A DNA stretch of 9,043 nt from JARRNJ01 sp037385045 (GTDB lineage: Bacteria > Pseudomonadota > Gammaproteobacteria > JASBUN01), in contig JARRNJ010000085.1 in assembly GCA_037385045.1 (NCBI GenBank), positions 1 through 9,043 on the forward strand, read 5' to 3'. The position numbers and the translations under genes are program-made. Numbering within the stretch: position 1 is the first letter of the stretch; the number at the start of each line of letters is the position of its first letter. Shown here in pieces: positions 1 through 7,197 of this stretch. The notes under the pieces were generated by a model. That model was not told where the DNA came from. It made no database searches and saw only the letters and a program-made list of their open reading frames with translations.

Positions 1-615
1 TCAGCTGCCGGCCCAGCGGGCGCGCAACTCCCGATGGTGAAGCCGCAGCCATTGCAGCGCGATGACCGGTGCCGCGGAGCCGATGCCACCGTCCTGCAGA
101 CGTTGCCAAGCGTCCTCGACCGGCAGCACGTGCAAGCGAATATCCTCGCCTTCATCCGCGACGCCGTGAATGCTGCCCGAGCGCGGCGCACGCACGCGGG
201 CGCAGAACAGACTCATGGTTTCCGATGAGCCGCCCGGGCTGACCAGATAGCGGCAGATCGGAATCAGGTCCAGCACCGTGCAGCCGGCTTCCTCCAGGGT
301 TTCGCGCCGCGCCACGTCCTCGATGCCTTCACCAGCCTCGCGGTAACCGGCCACCAGTTCCAACAGCCAGGCCTGGGAGGCATCGGCTCCGGCCTGCTCC
401 AGTGCGCCGACCCGGAACTGCTCGACCAGCGCCACGCAGTCCGTTTCCGCTTCGTAGAGCAGCACCCCGGCGGCCTCGCCCTTGTGTATGCACTCGCGGG
501 TCAGCGACGCGCCCATGCCCCCGGCAAACTGCGCATGGCGCAGGCGCAAGCGTACGAGGCGGAAAAACCCCTCGTAACAGGTTTCGCGCTGAAGAATCCG
601 GTAACGATAGTCCAT
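1..615 (-). CDS. nudF: ADP-ribose pyrophosphatase (Nudix hydrolase, NudF type)
   Basis: The product is 204 residues and complete; its TGA stop lies at the first three bases of the window. Residues 90-112 form a perfect Nudix box (G x5 E x7 RE-x2-EE-x-G): G90, E96, R104-E105, E108-E109, G111. These residues bind the Mg2+ that hydrolyses the pyrophosphate bond. The flanking sequence matches the ADP-ribose subclass: an ETxYxGFF start, WLLELVAG before the box, SPGGSSE after it, then IHGVADEGEDIR and VIALQWLRLHH. The length is close to E. coli NudF (about 209 residues). The enzyme is cytosolic and cleaves ADP-ribose to AMP and ribose-5-phosphate. The ATG at 615 has no convincing Shine-Dalgarno. 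It follows the lipoprotein stop by 40 bp and is probably the last gene of the same transcript. Family assignment is firm; substrate is inferred from the family. Confidence 0.93.
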   Translation of the reverse strand: MDYRYRILQRETCYEGFFRLVRLRLRHAQFAGGMGASLTRECIHKGEAAGVLLYEAETDCVALVEQFRVGALEQAGADASQAWLLELVAGYREAGEGIEDVARRETLEEAGCTVLDLIPICRYLVSPGGSSETMSLFCARVRAPRSGSIHGVADEGEDIRLHVLPVEDAWQRLQDGGIGSAAPVIALQWLRLHHRELRARWAGS

Positions 616-655
616 GGCGTGACGAAGCCCAAGCGCAGGCTCAGGGCGGTGCGAA

Positions 656-1036
656 CTATTTCACCTTGCGCCACAGACGCGGCATACCCTTGGGACAGGA
701 CTCGCACTCAAGGGTATCCTCGTTCTTGATCAGCATCACCCAGCTGGGTTCGGAGCGCGCCGAGGGATCGGAAAGGACCACCTTCTTGCCCTTGAACTCG
801 ACATCCTTTTCCGCGGTCTGCGTTTGACCCAGCGCCTCCACCTGCAGATTGGCCCGTTTGCCGTTGAACTTCAGGGACAGGCGCTGGAGCTTTCCCGCCA
901 TGGCGACATTGGGGTCCTGACTGGTTGAGAAGTCCGCCACATAAACGCCGCGGACATTGGGCGCTGAGCATGCCGCCAGCGTCAACAACACCGAGGCCAA
1001 CAACACTGGCGCCAAAAAACGCTTAATGGTCACCAC
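656..1036 (-). CDS. Small lipoprotein with a C-terminal CxxC motif, function unknown
   Basis: The product is 126 residues. Residues 1-22 form a lipoprotein signal peptide: a basic start (K5, R6), a hydrophobic stretch, and a lipobox LAAC ending at Cys23. Ser follows the cysteine, so outer-membrane sorting is expected under the E. coli +2 rule. The mature part is short and looks mostly beta-strand. It ends with C111-E-S-C114 followed by a basic tail. The start is a GTG at 1036, with a second GTG right after it at 1033. A GGAGG lies 5 to 8 bases upstream and fits either. I do not recognise the family. It lies between ccmI (109 bp upstream) and nudF (40 bp downstream) on the same strand. The CxxC beside a cytochrome c maturation operon could mean a thiol or metal role, but that is inference from position only. 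Confidence 0.8.
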   Translation of the reverse strand: MVTIKRFLAPVLLASVLLTLAACSAPNVRGVYVADFSTSQDPNVAMAGKLQRLSLKFNGKRANLQVEALGQTQTAEKDVEFKGKKVVLSDPSARSEPSWVMLIKNEDTLECESCPKGMPRLWRKVK

Positions 1037-1077
1037 ATCACCCTCCAGTTTTGGCGCGGACGCCGCACCCGGCAGCC

Positions 1078-1120
1078 GCCCGGTCCTGTCACGCCCATAG
1101 GCCTAACCATGGGACCGGGC
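1078..1120 (-). terminator. Inverted repeat downstream of ccmI, possible weak terminator
   Basis: GCCCGGTCC at 1078-1086 is perfectly complementary to GGACCGGGC at 1112-1120, giving a 9-bp GC-rich stem with a 25-nt loop. The loop contains the palindrome TAGGCCTA (1098-1105). The arm at 1115-1119 (CCGGG) can instead pair with CCCGG at 1125-1129, so two hairpins compete. The structure lies between the ccmI stop and the lipoprotein start. No T-run follows it in the direction of transcription, so Rho-independent termination is doubtful. It might attenuate read-through or protect the ccm mRNA 3' end. Confidence 0.35.
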
Positions 1121-1145
1121 CGTTCCCGGCCACTACCGATGACGT

Positions 1146-2366
1146 TCAGGGTATCACCTTGTCGATGCGCACGTTCTCCACGGTGTTGCCGCCGACCGGA
1201 ACCGGCCCGGTCTGCCCTTCCAGATCCCCACTCTCCGGCAACGCGCGCCCGGAATTCGATACCCGGGCGGACAACATGACACGCTTGAATTTCGAGATGC
1301 GGGCCACAGGCGCCATGGACAGGCTGTCGTCAAGCGTCACCGTCACCGGCAGATCCTTGACCTGCAGACGCTTGATGGCCAACGGCATTGGCGGCCCCTG
1401 CACCGCCTTGGCGAACACGAACACCGTGGTGTTGGGGCCAACCTTGCCAGCGAGTTTGGGGTCCAATGTTACCCGCACCCTCACCGACGCCCCGGCGGCG
1501 ACCGGCGCCGCGGTGGCTGCGGCCTTCTCCGCAGCCACTGCGCGGTCGATGTTCTTCTGCAAGAACGTGGCCGCATTGCTGCCGGCGCTGTACTGCGCCC
1601 TCAGCCGCTTCCAGGTTTTGATCGCTTCCGCATATTGGCCGTCGCGGTAGAGCCCGATTCCGGTCAGCCACAGGGCTTTGCGGTTGGCGGGATCCCGTTG
1701 CAGCGCCTGGGCCAGCAATTGGGTGGGCTGTCCCTTGAGATCGTCGCCCTGGTTCATTGCAATGGCTTCGGCGTAGGCAACCATCACATCGGGTTTGTTG
1801 GGCTCCAGCTCATAGAGATGCCGGAACGCGATCGCGGCATCGCTGTAGCGGTTGAGCCCCATGTAGGCCCGGCCCAGCAATTCCCAGGCCTTTGCGTCGT
1901 CCGGATCTGACCGCACACGCTTGACCAGGTTGTCCATGGCGTAATCCAGGGAGTTTTGCCCGCCCAGCTTGAGCACTTGTTGGAGGGGGAGCGGCGGACC
2001 GGCCAGCTCGCTGTGACCATAGTGCAGGTATAGCGGCAGCACCACCGCCGGCAGCGCCACGGCCAGAATAATCGCCGTCACCCAGCGCCGGGAACCACCG
2101 CGCCGCGCCGCTTCCGCGCCTTCATCAGACAGATCGTCGAGAAGCGAACGCTCGAGTTCCTGTTTGGCCTGCTGGTAGTCCTCATCGGAGAGGGCGCCGC
2201 GCTGGCGGTCGGCGTCCAGTTCGGCGAGCTTCTGCCGGAAGATATCGGTATTGAGCGTGCCGCGCTCGGGGCCGCTGACCGCAATCTCGCGCCGCAGCAG
2301 CGGTGGCAACAACAACAACAAGGCAACGGCCAGCATGCCCGTCACCACGATCCAGAACAACGTCAT
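1146..2366 (-). CDS. ccmI: Cytochrome c maturation protein CcmI (TPR, apocytochrome chaperone)
   Basis: The product is 406 residues with the standard CcmI layout. A first membrane helix spans about residues 3-23. A cytoplasmic loop at about 25-93 carries the family's typical coiled pattern (IFRQKLAELDADRQRGALS, DYQQAKQELERSLL). A second helix spans about 95-115. A periplasmic part follows with TPR repeats from about 140 to 275 (for example WELLGRAYMGLNRY and ALWLTGIGLYRDGQY). A C-terminal beta-rich domain runs from about 293 to 406. CcmI binds the C-terminal helix of apocytochrome c and delivers it to the CcmF/H lyase. In E. coli this region is fused to the end of CcmH; here it is free-standing, and no CcmH precedes it. 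GAGGA lies 8 bases before the ATG, and the ATG overlaps the stop of the 20-codon ORF (ATGA). Family assignment is firm. Confidence 0.92.
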   Translation of the reverse strand: MTLFWIVVTGMLAVALLLLLPPLLRREIAVSGPERGTLNTDIFRQKLAELDADRQRGALSDEDYQQAKQELERSLLDDLSDEGAEAARRGGSRRWVTAIILAVALPAVVLPLYLHYGHSELAGPPLPLQQVLKLGGQNSLDYAMDNLVKRVRSDPDDAKAWELLGRAYMGLNRYSDAAIAFRHLYELEPNKPDVMVAYAEAIAMNQGDDLKGQPTQLLAQALQRDPANRKALWLTGIGLYRDGQYAEAIKTWKRLRAQYSAGSNAATFLQKNIDRAVAAEKAAATAAPVAAGASVRVRVTLDPKLAGKVGPNTTVFVFAKAVQGPPMPLAIKRLQVKDLPVTVTLDDSLSMAPVARISKFKRVMLSARVSNSGRALPESGDLEGQTGPVPVGGNTVENVRIDKVIP

Positions 2367-2425
2367 TGAACAATTCCTCGCACGGCCGCCGGCAAGTCGG
2401 TGCGCAGCGCCTCCGAATCAGGCAT
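2363..2425 (-). CDS. 20-codon junction ORF between ccmF and ccmI, possible ccmGH relic
   Basis: This ORF reads MPDSEALRTDLPAAVRGIVQ and then stops. Its ATG (2425-2423) shares one base with the ccmF stop (TGATG). Its TGA (2365-2363) overlaps the ccmI ATG (ATGA). It therefore links the two genes in exactly the coupled way seen elsewhere in this operon. ccmG and ccmH normally occupy this slot. From memory, the peptide loosely resembles the CcmH segment just after the LRCxxC motif (pattern ADSxAPLAxDLRxxVR), with one residue missing and no cysteines. It could be a deletion scar, a coupling leader, or chance: the GAGGA site for ccmI lies inside it, so the stretch may only be a ribosome-binding spacer. 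Seen: the ORF and both overlaps. Inferred: the origin. Confidence 0.35.
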   Translation of the reverse strand: MPDSEALRTDLPAAVRGIVQ

Positions 2426-4407
2426 CAAGCGGTTCCTTCCGGAACATAACCGCTGCGCGCCGCGGCAGCCTGCCGCTGCCTGGCCAGCCGGTAACGGCGG
2501 TCGCTGGCAGCCACACCGCCGCCCAGCGCCATGATCAGCGCGCCGGTCCAGATCCAGCGCACAAAGGGCTTGTAATAAAGCCGCAGACTCCAGCGGCCGT
2601 CGCCAACCGACTCGCCCAGCGCCACGTACAGGTCGCGGAACAAACCGACGTCGACGGCGGCCTCGGTCATGGGCATGCCCCGCGCTTCGTAGATGCGCTT
2701 CTGGGGCTTCAGATCGGCAATCTTGTGTCCATCGCGCAATATCGAGACCGACGCCTGGCGGGCCACGTAGTTGGGCCCGTTCTTTTCCCGCATGCCGTCG
2801 AAACGGAACTGGTAGCCGCTCAGGGTGTAGCTGTCGCCCGGGCCCAGCGCCACGTCCTTGTCGGTACTGTAGGCGCCCGAAAACGCCACCCCGAGCGTGA
2901 ACACGGCAACACCCAGGTGGGCCAGGGTCATGCCTACGAAGCCGCGTGGCAAACGGCGCAGGGAACGCACCAGACCCGCCTCGCTACTGTAGCGGTGACG
3001 CAGATTGGCCAGCGTGGTGAACACGATCCAGGCCGCCAGCAACACGCTGACCACCACCATGATGCTGGCCTCCCCGCGCAGCACCGCCAGCGCCACCGCC
3101 CCGGCGCCGAGGCTCAGAAGCAGGCTGACGCGCAGCCGGCGCATAAGCGAGGCGCCGTCGTCGTGTTTCCAGCGCGCCATCGGCCCGATCCCCAGAAGCA
3201 CCATCAACACAACCATCAACGGTACGAACACGGTGCCGAAATACGGGGGGCCGACGGAGATCTTGCCCAGGTTCAACGCTTCCAGGAACAACGGATAGAG
3301 CGTGCCCAACAACACGCTGCATGCCGCCACCACCAGCACGATGTTGTTGCCCAGCAGCAGGGTCTCGCGCGACAACAGCTTGAAATCGCCGGTGCTGCGC
3401 ACCCGCGGAGCACGCCAGGCGTACAACAGCAGCGAACCACCCACCACGACACCAAGAAAGATCAAGATAAACACGCCGCGGGCCGGATCAACGGCGAATG
3501 CGTGCACGGAGGTCAACACACCCGAACGCACCAGGAATGTTCCCAGCAGACTGAGGCTGAAGGCGAACAGTGCCAACAGCACGGTCCAGTTCTTGAACAC
3601 ACCCCGCTTTTCCGTCACCGCCAGGGAATGGATCAGCGCGGTGCCCACCAGCCAGGGCATGAACGATGCGTTCTCCACCGGATCCCAGAACCACCAGCCG
3701 CCCCAGCCCAGCTCGTTGTAAGCCCACCAACTGCCCAGCGTGATGCCGATGGTCAGGAACACCCATGCGGCCGTGGTCCAGGGACGCGACCAGCGCGCCC
3801 AGGCGGAATCCAACTGCCCACCCAGCAGCGCGGCGATAGCGAAGCTGAAGGCCACCGAGAAACCCACGTAGCCCATATAGAGCATGGGCGGGTGGCTGGC
3901 CAGGCCGGGATCCTGCAGCAGCGGGTTGAGATCGCGCCCCTGCAGCGCAGCGGGCAGCAGGCGGATGAACGGGTCCGACGTAGTCAACATGAACAGCAGG
4001 AAGCCGATGCTGATCAACCCCATGACGCCGAGCACGCGGGCCACGAACGCCTGGGTCAGGCTGCGGCTGAATATGGCCACCGCCGCCATCCACACATTGA
4101 GGATCAGCGCCCACAAAAGCAGCGAGCCTTCATGGGCGCCCCAGACGCCGGCGATACGATAGATCAGCGGCAGCGCTGAATTGGAGTTCTCGGCCACGTA
4201 GGCGACCGAGAAGTCATTGGTGATGAAGGCGTAGGTGAGGCAACCGTAGGCAAGCGCCACGAACAGAAATTGGGTCAGGGCAGCCGGCCGCGCCATCGCC
4301 ATCCAGCGGACGTCGCCGCGCGCAGCGCCGACGATAGGGAAAACGGCCTGCACGAAGGCCACGAACAGTGCGAGGATCAGTGCGAAGTGGCCGATCTCGG
4401 GAATCAT
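2425..4407 (-). CDS. ccmF: Heme lyase subunit CcmF
   Basis: The product is 660 residues, a multi-helix inner membrane protein of the heme-handling family and about full length for CcmF. The WWD motif that presents heme at the periplasmic face lies at about residues 235-247 (WGGWWFWDPVEN). The four histidines known to matter in E. coli CcmF (H173, H261, H303, H491) have counterparts at H172 (SHPPMLYMGY), H260 (ALIHS), H302 (SVHAF) and H497 (LAHLG). A periplasmic domain of about residues 510-615 precedes the last membrane helix. CcmF takes heme from CcmE and attaches it to CxxCH cysteines of apocytochrome c, normally in complex with CcmH and CcmI. The ATG overlaps the ccmE stop (ATGA), with GGAGGG 6 bases upstream. 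The C-terminus is intact, so loss of ccmGH did not cut into this gene. Confidence 0.96.
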   Translation of the reverse strand: MIPEIGHFALILALFVAFVQAVFPIVGAARGDVRWMAMARPAALTQFLFVALAYGCLTYAFITNDFSVAYVAENSNSALPLIYRIAGVWGAHEGSLLLWALILNVWMAAVAIFSRSLTQAFVARVLGVMGLISIGFLLFMLTTSDPFIRLLPAALQGRDLNPLLQDPGLASHPPMLYMGYVGFSVAFSFAIAALLGGQLDSAWARWSRPWTTAAWVFLTIGITLGSWWAYNELGWGGWWFWDPVENASFMPWLVGTALIHSLAVTEKRGVFKNWTVLLALFAFSLSLLGTFLVRSGVLTSVHAFAVDPARGVFILIFLGVVVGGSLLLYAWRAPRVRSTGDFKLLSRETLLLGNNIVLVVAACSVLLGTLYPLFLEALNLGKISVGPPYFGTVFVPLMVVLMVLLGIGPMARWKHDDGASLMRRLRVSLLLSLGAGAVALAVLRGEASIMVVVSVLLAAWIVFTTLANLRHRYSSEAGLVRSLRRLPRGFVGMTLAHLGVAVFTLGVAFSGAYSTDKDVALGPGDSYTLSGYQFRFDGMREKNGPNYVARQASVSILRDGHKIADLKPQKRIYEARGMPMTEAAVDVGLFRDLYVALGESVGDGRWSLRLYYKPFVRWIWTGALIMALGGGVAASDRRYRLARQRQAAAARSGYVPEGTA

Positions 4408-4859
4408 GGCTTGCCCTCCGCGCTCTTGGCCGCTTCCTGTTTGCCTTTCTTCAACGCATCAGCAACCTCCGGGGGCATGTACTTCTCGTCGTGCTTGGCC
4501 AGCACCTCACTGGCCACGAACGTGCCGTTGGGCCCCATCCGCCCGGTGGTCACCACGCCCTGCCCCTCGCGGAACAAATCCGGGAGAATGCCCTTGTAGA
4601 CCACGGGAACGCTGTGGGCGAAATCGGTCAGCACGAAGGTGACTTTGAGGCTGCCCTTGTCACGGTGCACGCTGCCCTTCTTGACCATGCCGCCCAGGCG
4701 GAACGAACGATCATGGGGTACTTTGCCGAGCACCACTTCACTGGGACTGATGAAATAAAGGAGATTGTTGCGGAAAGCATTCAAGGCCAGACCGGCCGCG
4801 ACCCCGACACCACCCACCAGGACCAGGACCATGGCCAGCCGTCGTTGCCGGCGTGTCAT
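4404..4859 (-). CDS. ccmE: Periplasmic heme chaperone CcmE
   Basis: The product is 151 residues. A basic start (TRRQRR) and one membrane helix at about residues 8-27 anchor a periplasmic OB-fold domain. The heme-binding motif is present: H123-D-E-K-Y127 (VLAKHDEKYMPPEV). The histidine forms the covalent bond to the heme vinyl group and the tyrosine is an axial ligand, as in E. coli CcmE (H130, Y134). This is therefore the HxxxY type, not the cysteine variant. The C-terminus is lysine-rich and flexible, as in the family. The ATG overlaps the ccmD stop by the ATGA pattern, and GAGG lies 7 bases upstream. CcmE receives heme from CcmC/CcmD, is released by CcmAB ATP hydrolysis, and passes heme to CcmF. 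Confidence 0.96.
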   Translation of the reverse strand: MTRRQRRLAMVLVLVGGVGVAAGLALNAFRNNLLYFISPSEVVLGKVPHDRSFRLGGMVKKGSVHRDKGSLKVTFVLTDFAHSVPVVYKGILPDLFREGQGVVTTGRMGPNGTFVASEVLAKHDEKYMPPEVADALKKGKQEAAKSAEGKP

Positions 4860-5026
4860 TTCGTTTCCTCACGGCGGATACGGCGGTGCAGCATTCGCAC
4901 CACCTGCTTGCGGGCGAGCAGAGGCGCGATCACGTTTGCGACCAGCACCACCAATGCGAGCCCGTAGGAAGTCCACACGTAGAAGGCGTAGCCTCCCATG
5001 TGGATGAATTCGGACCAACTGCTCAT
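4856..5026 (-). CDS. ccmD: Heme exporter subunit CcmD (small membrane protein)
   Basis: This ORF encodes 56 residues, starting MSSWSEFIHMGGYAFYVWTS. A short N-terminal part with the family's xFxxMGGYAFYVWxSY pattern is followed by one membrane helix (about residues 17-37) and a basic cytoplasmic tail (HRRIRREETK). This is the usual size and layout of CcmD. CcmD stabilises the CcmC-CcmE heme complex and is needed to release holo-CcmE. The ATG overlaps the ccmC stop (ATGA), and the TGA overlaps the ccmE ATG (ATGA). Gene order and sequence pattern agree, so the call is firm despite the small size. Confidence 0.93.
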   Translation of the reverse strand: MSSWSEFIHMGGYAFYVWTSYGLALVVLVANVIAPLLARKQVVRMLHRRIRREETK

Positions 5027-5760
5027 AGGCTTTTAATCAGTTCGCGGACCCATTGGCTGCGGCGTTCCTGCTCGAGAACAGCGGTGCGCGCGCGCATGAG
5101 TACTATGGTTGCGTAGAACAGCGTAAATGCCAACCCCATGAGCAACAAGGGTATCAGCATGCTGGTGGCGATATCGTCCTTGCCGAACACCGAAACGGTA
5201 GCGCCCTGATGCAGGGTATTCCACCACACGACCGAGTAGTGAATGATAGGCAGATTGATCACGCCTACCAGCGCCAGCACCGCACTGGCCCGGGCGGCGT
5301 TCTGGCGATCCTCGATCGCCGCCTGCAGACCCATATATCCCAGATACAAAAACAGCAATATCAGCTCCGACGTCAGGCGCGCATCCCACACCCAATAGGT
5401 TCCCCACATGGGCTTGCCCCACAGGGAACCGGTGACCAGCGCCAGGAAAGTGAACGACGCACCGATGGGCGCCGAACAGGCGGCGATGATATCGGCCATC
5501 TTGATCTTCCAGATGATGCCCACGGCGCTGGCGCCGGCCATCACCGCATAAATGAACAGCGACATCCACGCCGCCGGCACGTGCACGTAGATGATCCGGA
5601 AGCCGTCGCCCTGCTGGTAGTCCGGCGGCGCAAACCACAGCCCGCCGATCAGGCCCGCCACCATCAGCAACGCGCATCCCCACGCGAACCAGGGGATCAT
5701 CCGCCCGGCCAGGTGGTAGAAATGTTTGGGCGAAGCAAGCCTGTGTATGAAAGTCCACAT
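5023..5760 (-). CDS. ccmC: Heme transporter/handling protein CcmC
   Basis: The product is 245 residues with six predicted membrane helices. The tryptophan-rich WWD motif lies at about residues 114-127 (WGKPMWGTYWVWDA). The two heme-ligand histidines fall at H60 (IIYVHVPAA) and H184 (NTLHQG), exactly the E. coli positions. I chose the ATG at 5760 because it gives that numbering and the same length and opening (MW-x-hydrophobic-H-x-LA) as E. coli CcmC. A GTG at 5778 would add six residues and overlap ccmB. From 5760 the gene starts 7 bases after the ccmB stop, with a modest GGGA upstream. CcmC places heme on CcmE at the outer face of the inner membrane. The gene overlaps ccmD by 4 bases. Confidence 0.95.
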   Translation of the reverse strand: MWTFIHRLASPKHFYHLAGRMIPWFAWGCALLMVAGLIGGLWFAPPDYQQGDGFRIIYVHVPAAWMSLFIYAVMAGASAVGIIWKIKMADIIAACSAPIGASFTFLALVTGSLWGKPMWGTYWVWDARLTSELILLFLYLGYMGLQAAIEDRQNAARASAVLALVGVINLPIIHYSVVWWNTLHQGATVSVFGKDDIATSMLIPLLLMGLAFTLFYATIVLMRARTAVLEQERRSQWVRELIKSL

Positions 5761-5767
5761 AATCACA

Positions 5768-6451
5768 TTATCCCACACTGATTCGAAGCGCGGCCCCCGT
5801 CGCGATGGGCGCCAGACTCAACGCCAGCGCCAGCATCGCCGCCAAAAAGGTCAGCTGCGCGCCCACCTGCAGGCCGTGGGCCGCATCGCCGACGGCACTG
5901 GCGGCGAAAATGAGCACCGGCACGTACAGCGGCAGGATCAACAGCGACAGCAGCAATCCTCCGCGACGCACGCCCACCGTCAACGCGACTCCGATGGACC
6001 CGACCAGGCTCAATACCGGAGTGCCCAGCAACAGGCTCAACATCAATGCCGGCATCGCCGGCTGCGGCAGGTGCAGCAAAACGCCCAACAGCGGGGCGAG
6101 CACGATCAACGGCACCCCGGTGATCAGCCAGTGCGCCAGCACCTTGGCGAACACCAGGACCGCGACCGGATGCGGGCTGAGCAGCAACTGCTCTAATGCT
6201 CCGTCATCAAAATCGGAACGGAACAGCCCCTCCAGCGACAACATCGACGCCAGCAGCGCGGCGACCCAGATGACACCGGGCGCCAGCGGCGCCAGCGTAC
6301 GACTGTCCGGCCCCAATGCCAGCGGAAACAGGCTGACCACCAGCACGAAAAACAACAGCGGGTTGGCCAGCTCGCCGCGATGCCGAAAGGCCAACAGCAG
6401 GTCCCTGCGCAGCAACGTGTAGAAGGCGGTGAACAATCGAAAACCGGTCAT
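5768..6451 (-). CDS. ccmB: Heme exporter ABC permease CcmB
   Basis: The product is 227 residues, close to the 220 of E. coli CcmB, with six hydrophobic segments. The opening (FYTLLRRDLLLAFRHRGELANPLLFFVLVVSLFPLALGP) is the conserved CcmB N-terminus. The following region (APGVIWVAALLASMLSLEGLFRSDFDDGALEQLLLSP) carries the cytoplasmic coupling segment that contacts CcmA. CcmB is the membrane part of the CcmAB(CD) transporter, whose ATP hydrolysis frees holo-CcmE from CcmC. The ATG shares one base with the ccmA stop (TGATG), so the two are translationally coupled; there is no clear Shine-Dalgarno of its own. The TAA stop lies 7 bases before the chosen ccmC start. Confidence 0.95.
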   Translation of the reverse strand: MTGFRLFTAFYTLLRRDLLLAFRHRGELANPLLFFVLVVSLFPLALGPDSRTLAPLAPGVIWVAALLASMLSLEGLFRSDFDDGALEQLLLSPHPVAVLVFAKVLAHWLITGVPLIVLAPLLGVLLHLPQPAMPALMLSLLLGTPVLSLVGSIGVALTVGVRRGGLLLSLLILPLYVPVLIFAASAVGDAAHGLQVGAQLTFLAAMLALALSLAPIATGAALRISVG

Positions 6452-7140
6452 CAGGAAAGGCTTATGGGCTCTTCGACACTGCAGGAGAGCGAAACGGCAT
6501 GATGACTCGATATCAGCGCCATGCCGCCGGACGCGCAGTGCTCGTCCAGCAGCGATTCCACCAGCTTGATGCCATGCTTGTCCAGGGCCGTGAACGGCTC
6601 ATCGAGGATCCACAGGCGGCTGGTGGTCAACAGCAATCGCGCCAGCGCCACCCGCCGCCGCTGTCCGGCCGACAGTGTGCGCACCAGCGCCTGGTCGAAG
6701 CCGTCCAGACCGATGCGGGCCAGGGCCTGGACCGGGCTTACGCCTTCGCGGGCCGCGCCCATGGCCTGGGCGACGCGCAAATTCTCCAACGTTGTCAGTT
6801 CCTCTTTGATGCCGTGGGCGTGACCGAGATAGGCGATCTGCGCCTGAAAGTCCAGGCGCACCCGTTCGATATCCTGCCCGCCCCAACGGATACTGCCCTG
6901 CTCGGGCCGCACGAAACCGCAGATCGCGCGCAGCAGGGTGGTCTTGCCGCTGCCATTGGCTCCTTCGACCAGCCGCGTCTGCCCGGGTTCCAAGGTGAAG
7001 CTCAGGCTGCTGAACAACACCCGGTCATCGCGGACACATTCCAGCTCGATGACCTCCAGCCCGGAATCCGTGATTGTGGAACCTGCCGCGGCGGACGCCG
7101 GCGACGGCGCGCTTGGCTCGTAATAGGATGTCTGCTGCAC
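6451..7140 (-). CDS. ccmA: Heme exporter ABC ATPase CcmA
   Basis: The product is 229 residues with a complete ABC ATPase set: Walker A GANGSGKTT (60-68), signature LSAGQ (156-160), Walker B LWILDEP with the catalytic Glu181 (176-182), D-loop ALD (185-187), and the switch His213 in SSHH. It is the first gene of the ccm operon and pairs with CcmB. The recognisable family start (LEVIELECVRDDRVLFSSLSF) begins only at residue 28. It is preceded by a Ser/Ala/Pro-rich tail not typical of CcmA. The only conventional start in frame is the GTG at 7140: the frame is closed upstream by TAA, and I found no ATG before the core. A GGAG lies about 12 bases upstream, rather far. The true start could be a rarer codon near residue 28, so the 5' end is uncertain. 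Confidence 0.92.
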   Translation of the reverse strand: MQQTSYYEPSAPSPASAAAGSTITDSGLEVIELECVRDDRVLFSSLSFTLEPGQTRLVEGANGSGKTTLLRAICGFVRPEQGSIRWGGQDIERVRLDFQAQIAYLGHAHGIKEELTTLENLRVAQAMGAAREGVSPVQALARIGLDGFDQALVRTLSAGQRRRVALARLLLTTSRLWILDEPFTALDKHGIKLVESLLDEHCASGGMALISSHHAVSLSCSVEEPISLS

Positions 7141-7197
7141 CGTGTCTGCGTGCTCCGACCCGCTGGGCGGCCATGCTACGTCACTGACCGAAAAGCC

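Noticed and set aside
2251..4179. A 642-codon open frame on the plus strand opposite ccmF and the start of ccmI.
   Set aside because: Its product is a low-complexity His/Gln/Arg-rich string with no recognisable domain, and it lies antisense to the clearly real ccmF. It is a by-product of high GC and codon bias.
5761..5778. A GTG start at 5778 for ccmC, overlapping the ccmB stop.
   Set aside because: The ATG at 5760 gives the exact length and histidine positions (H60, H184) of E. coli CcmC.
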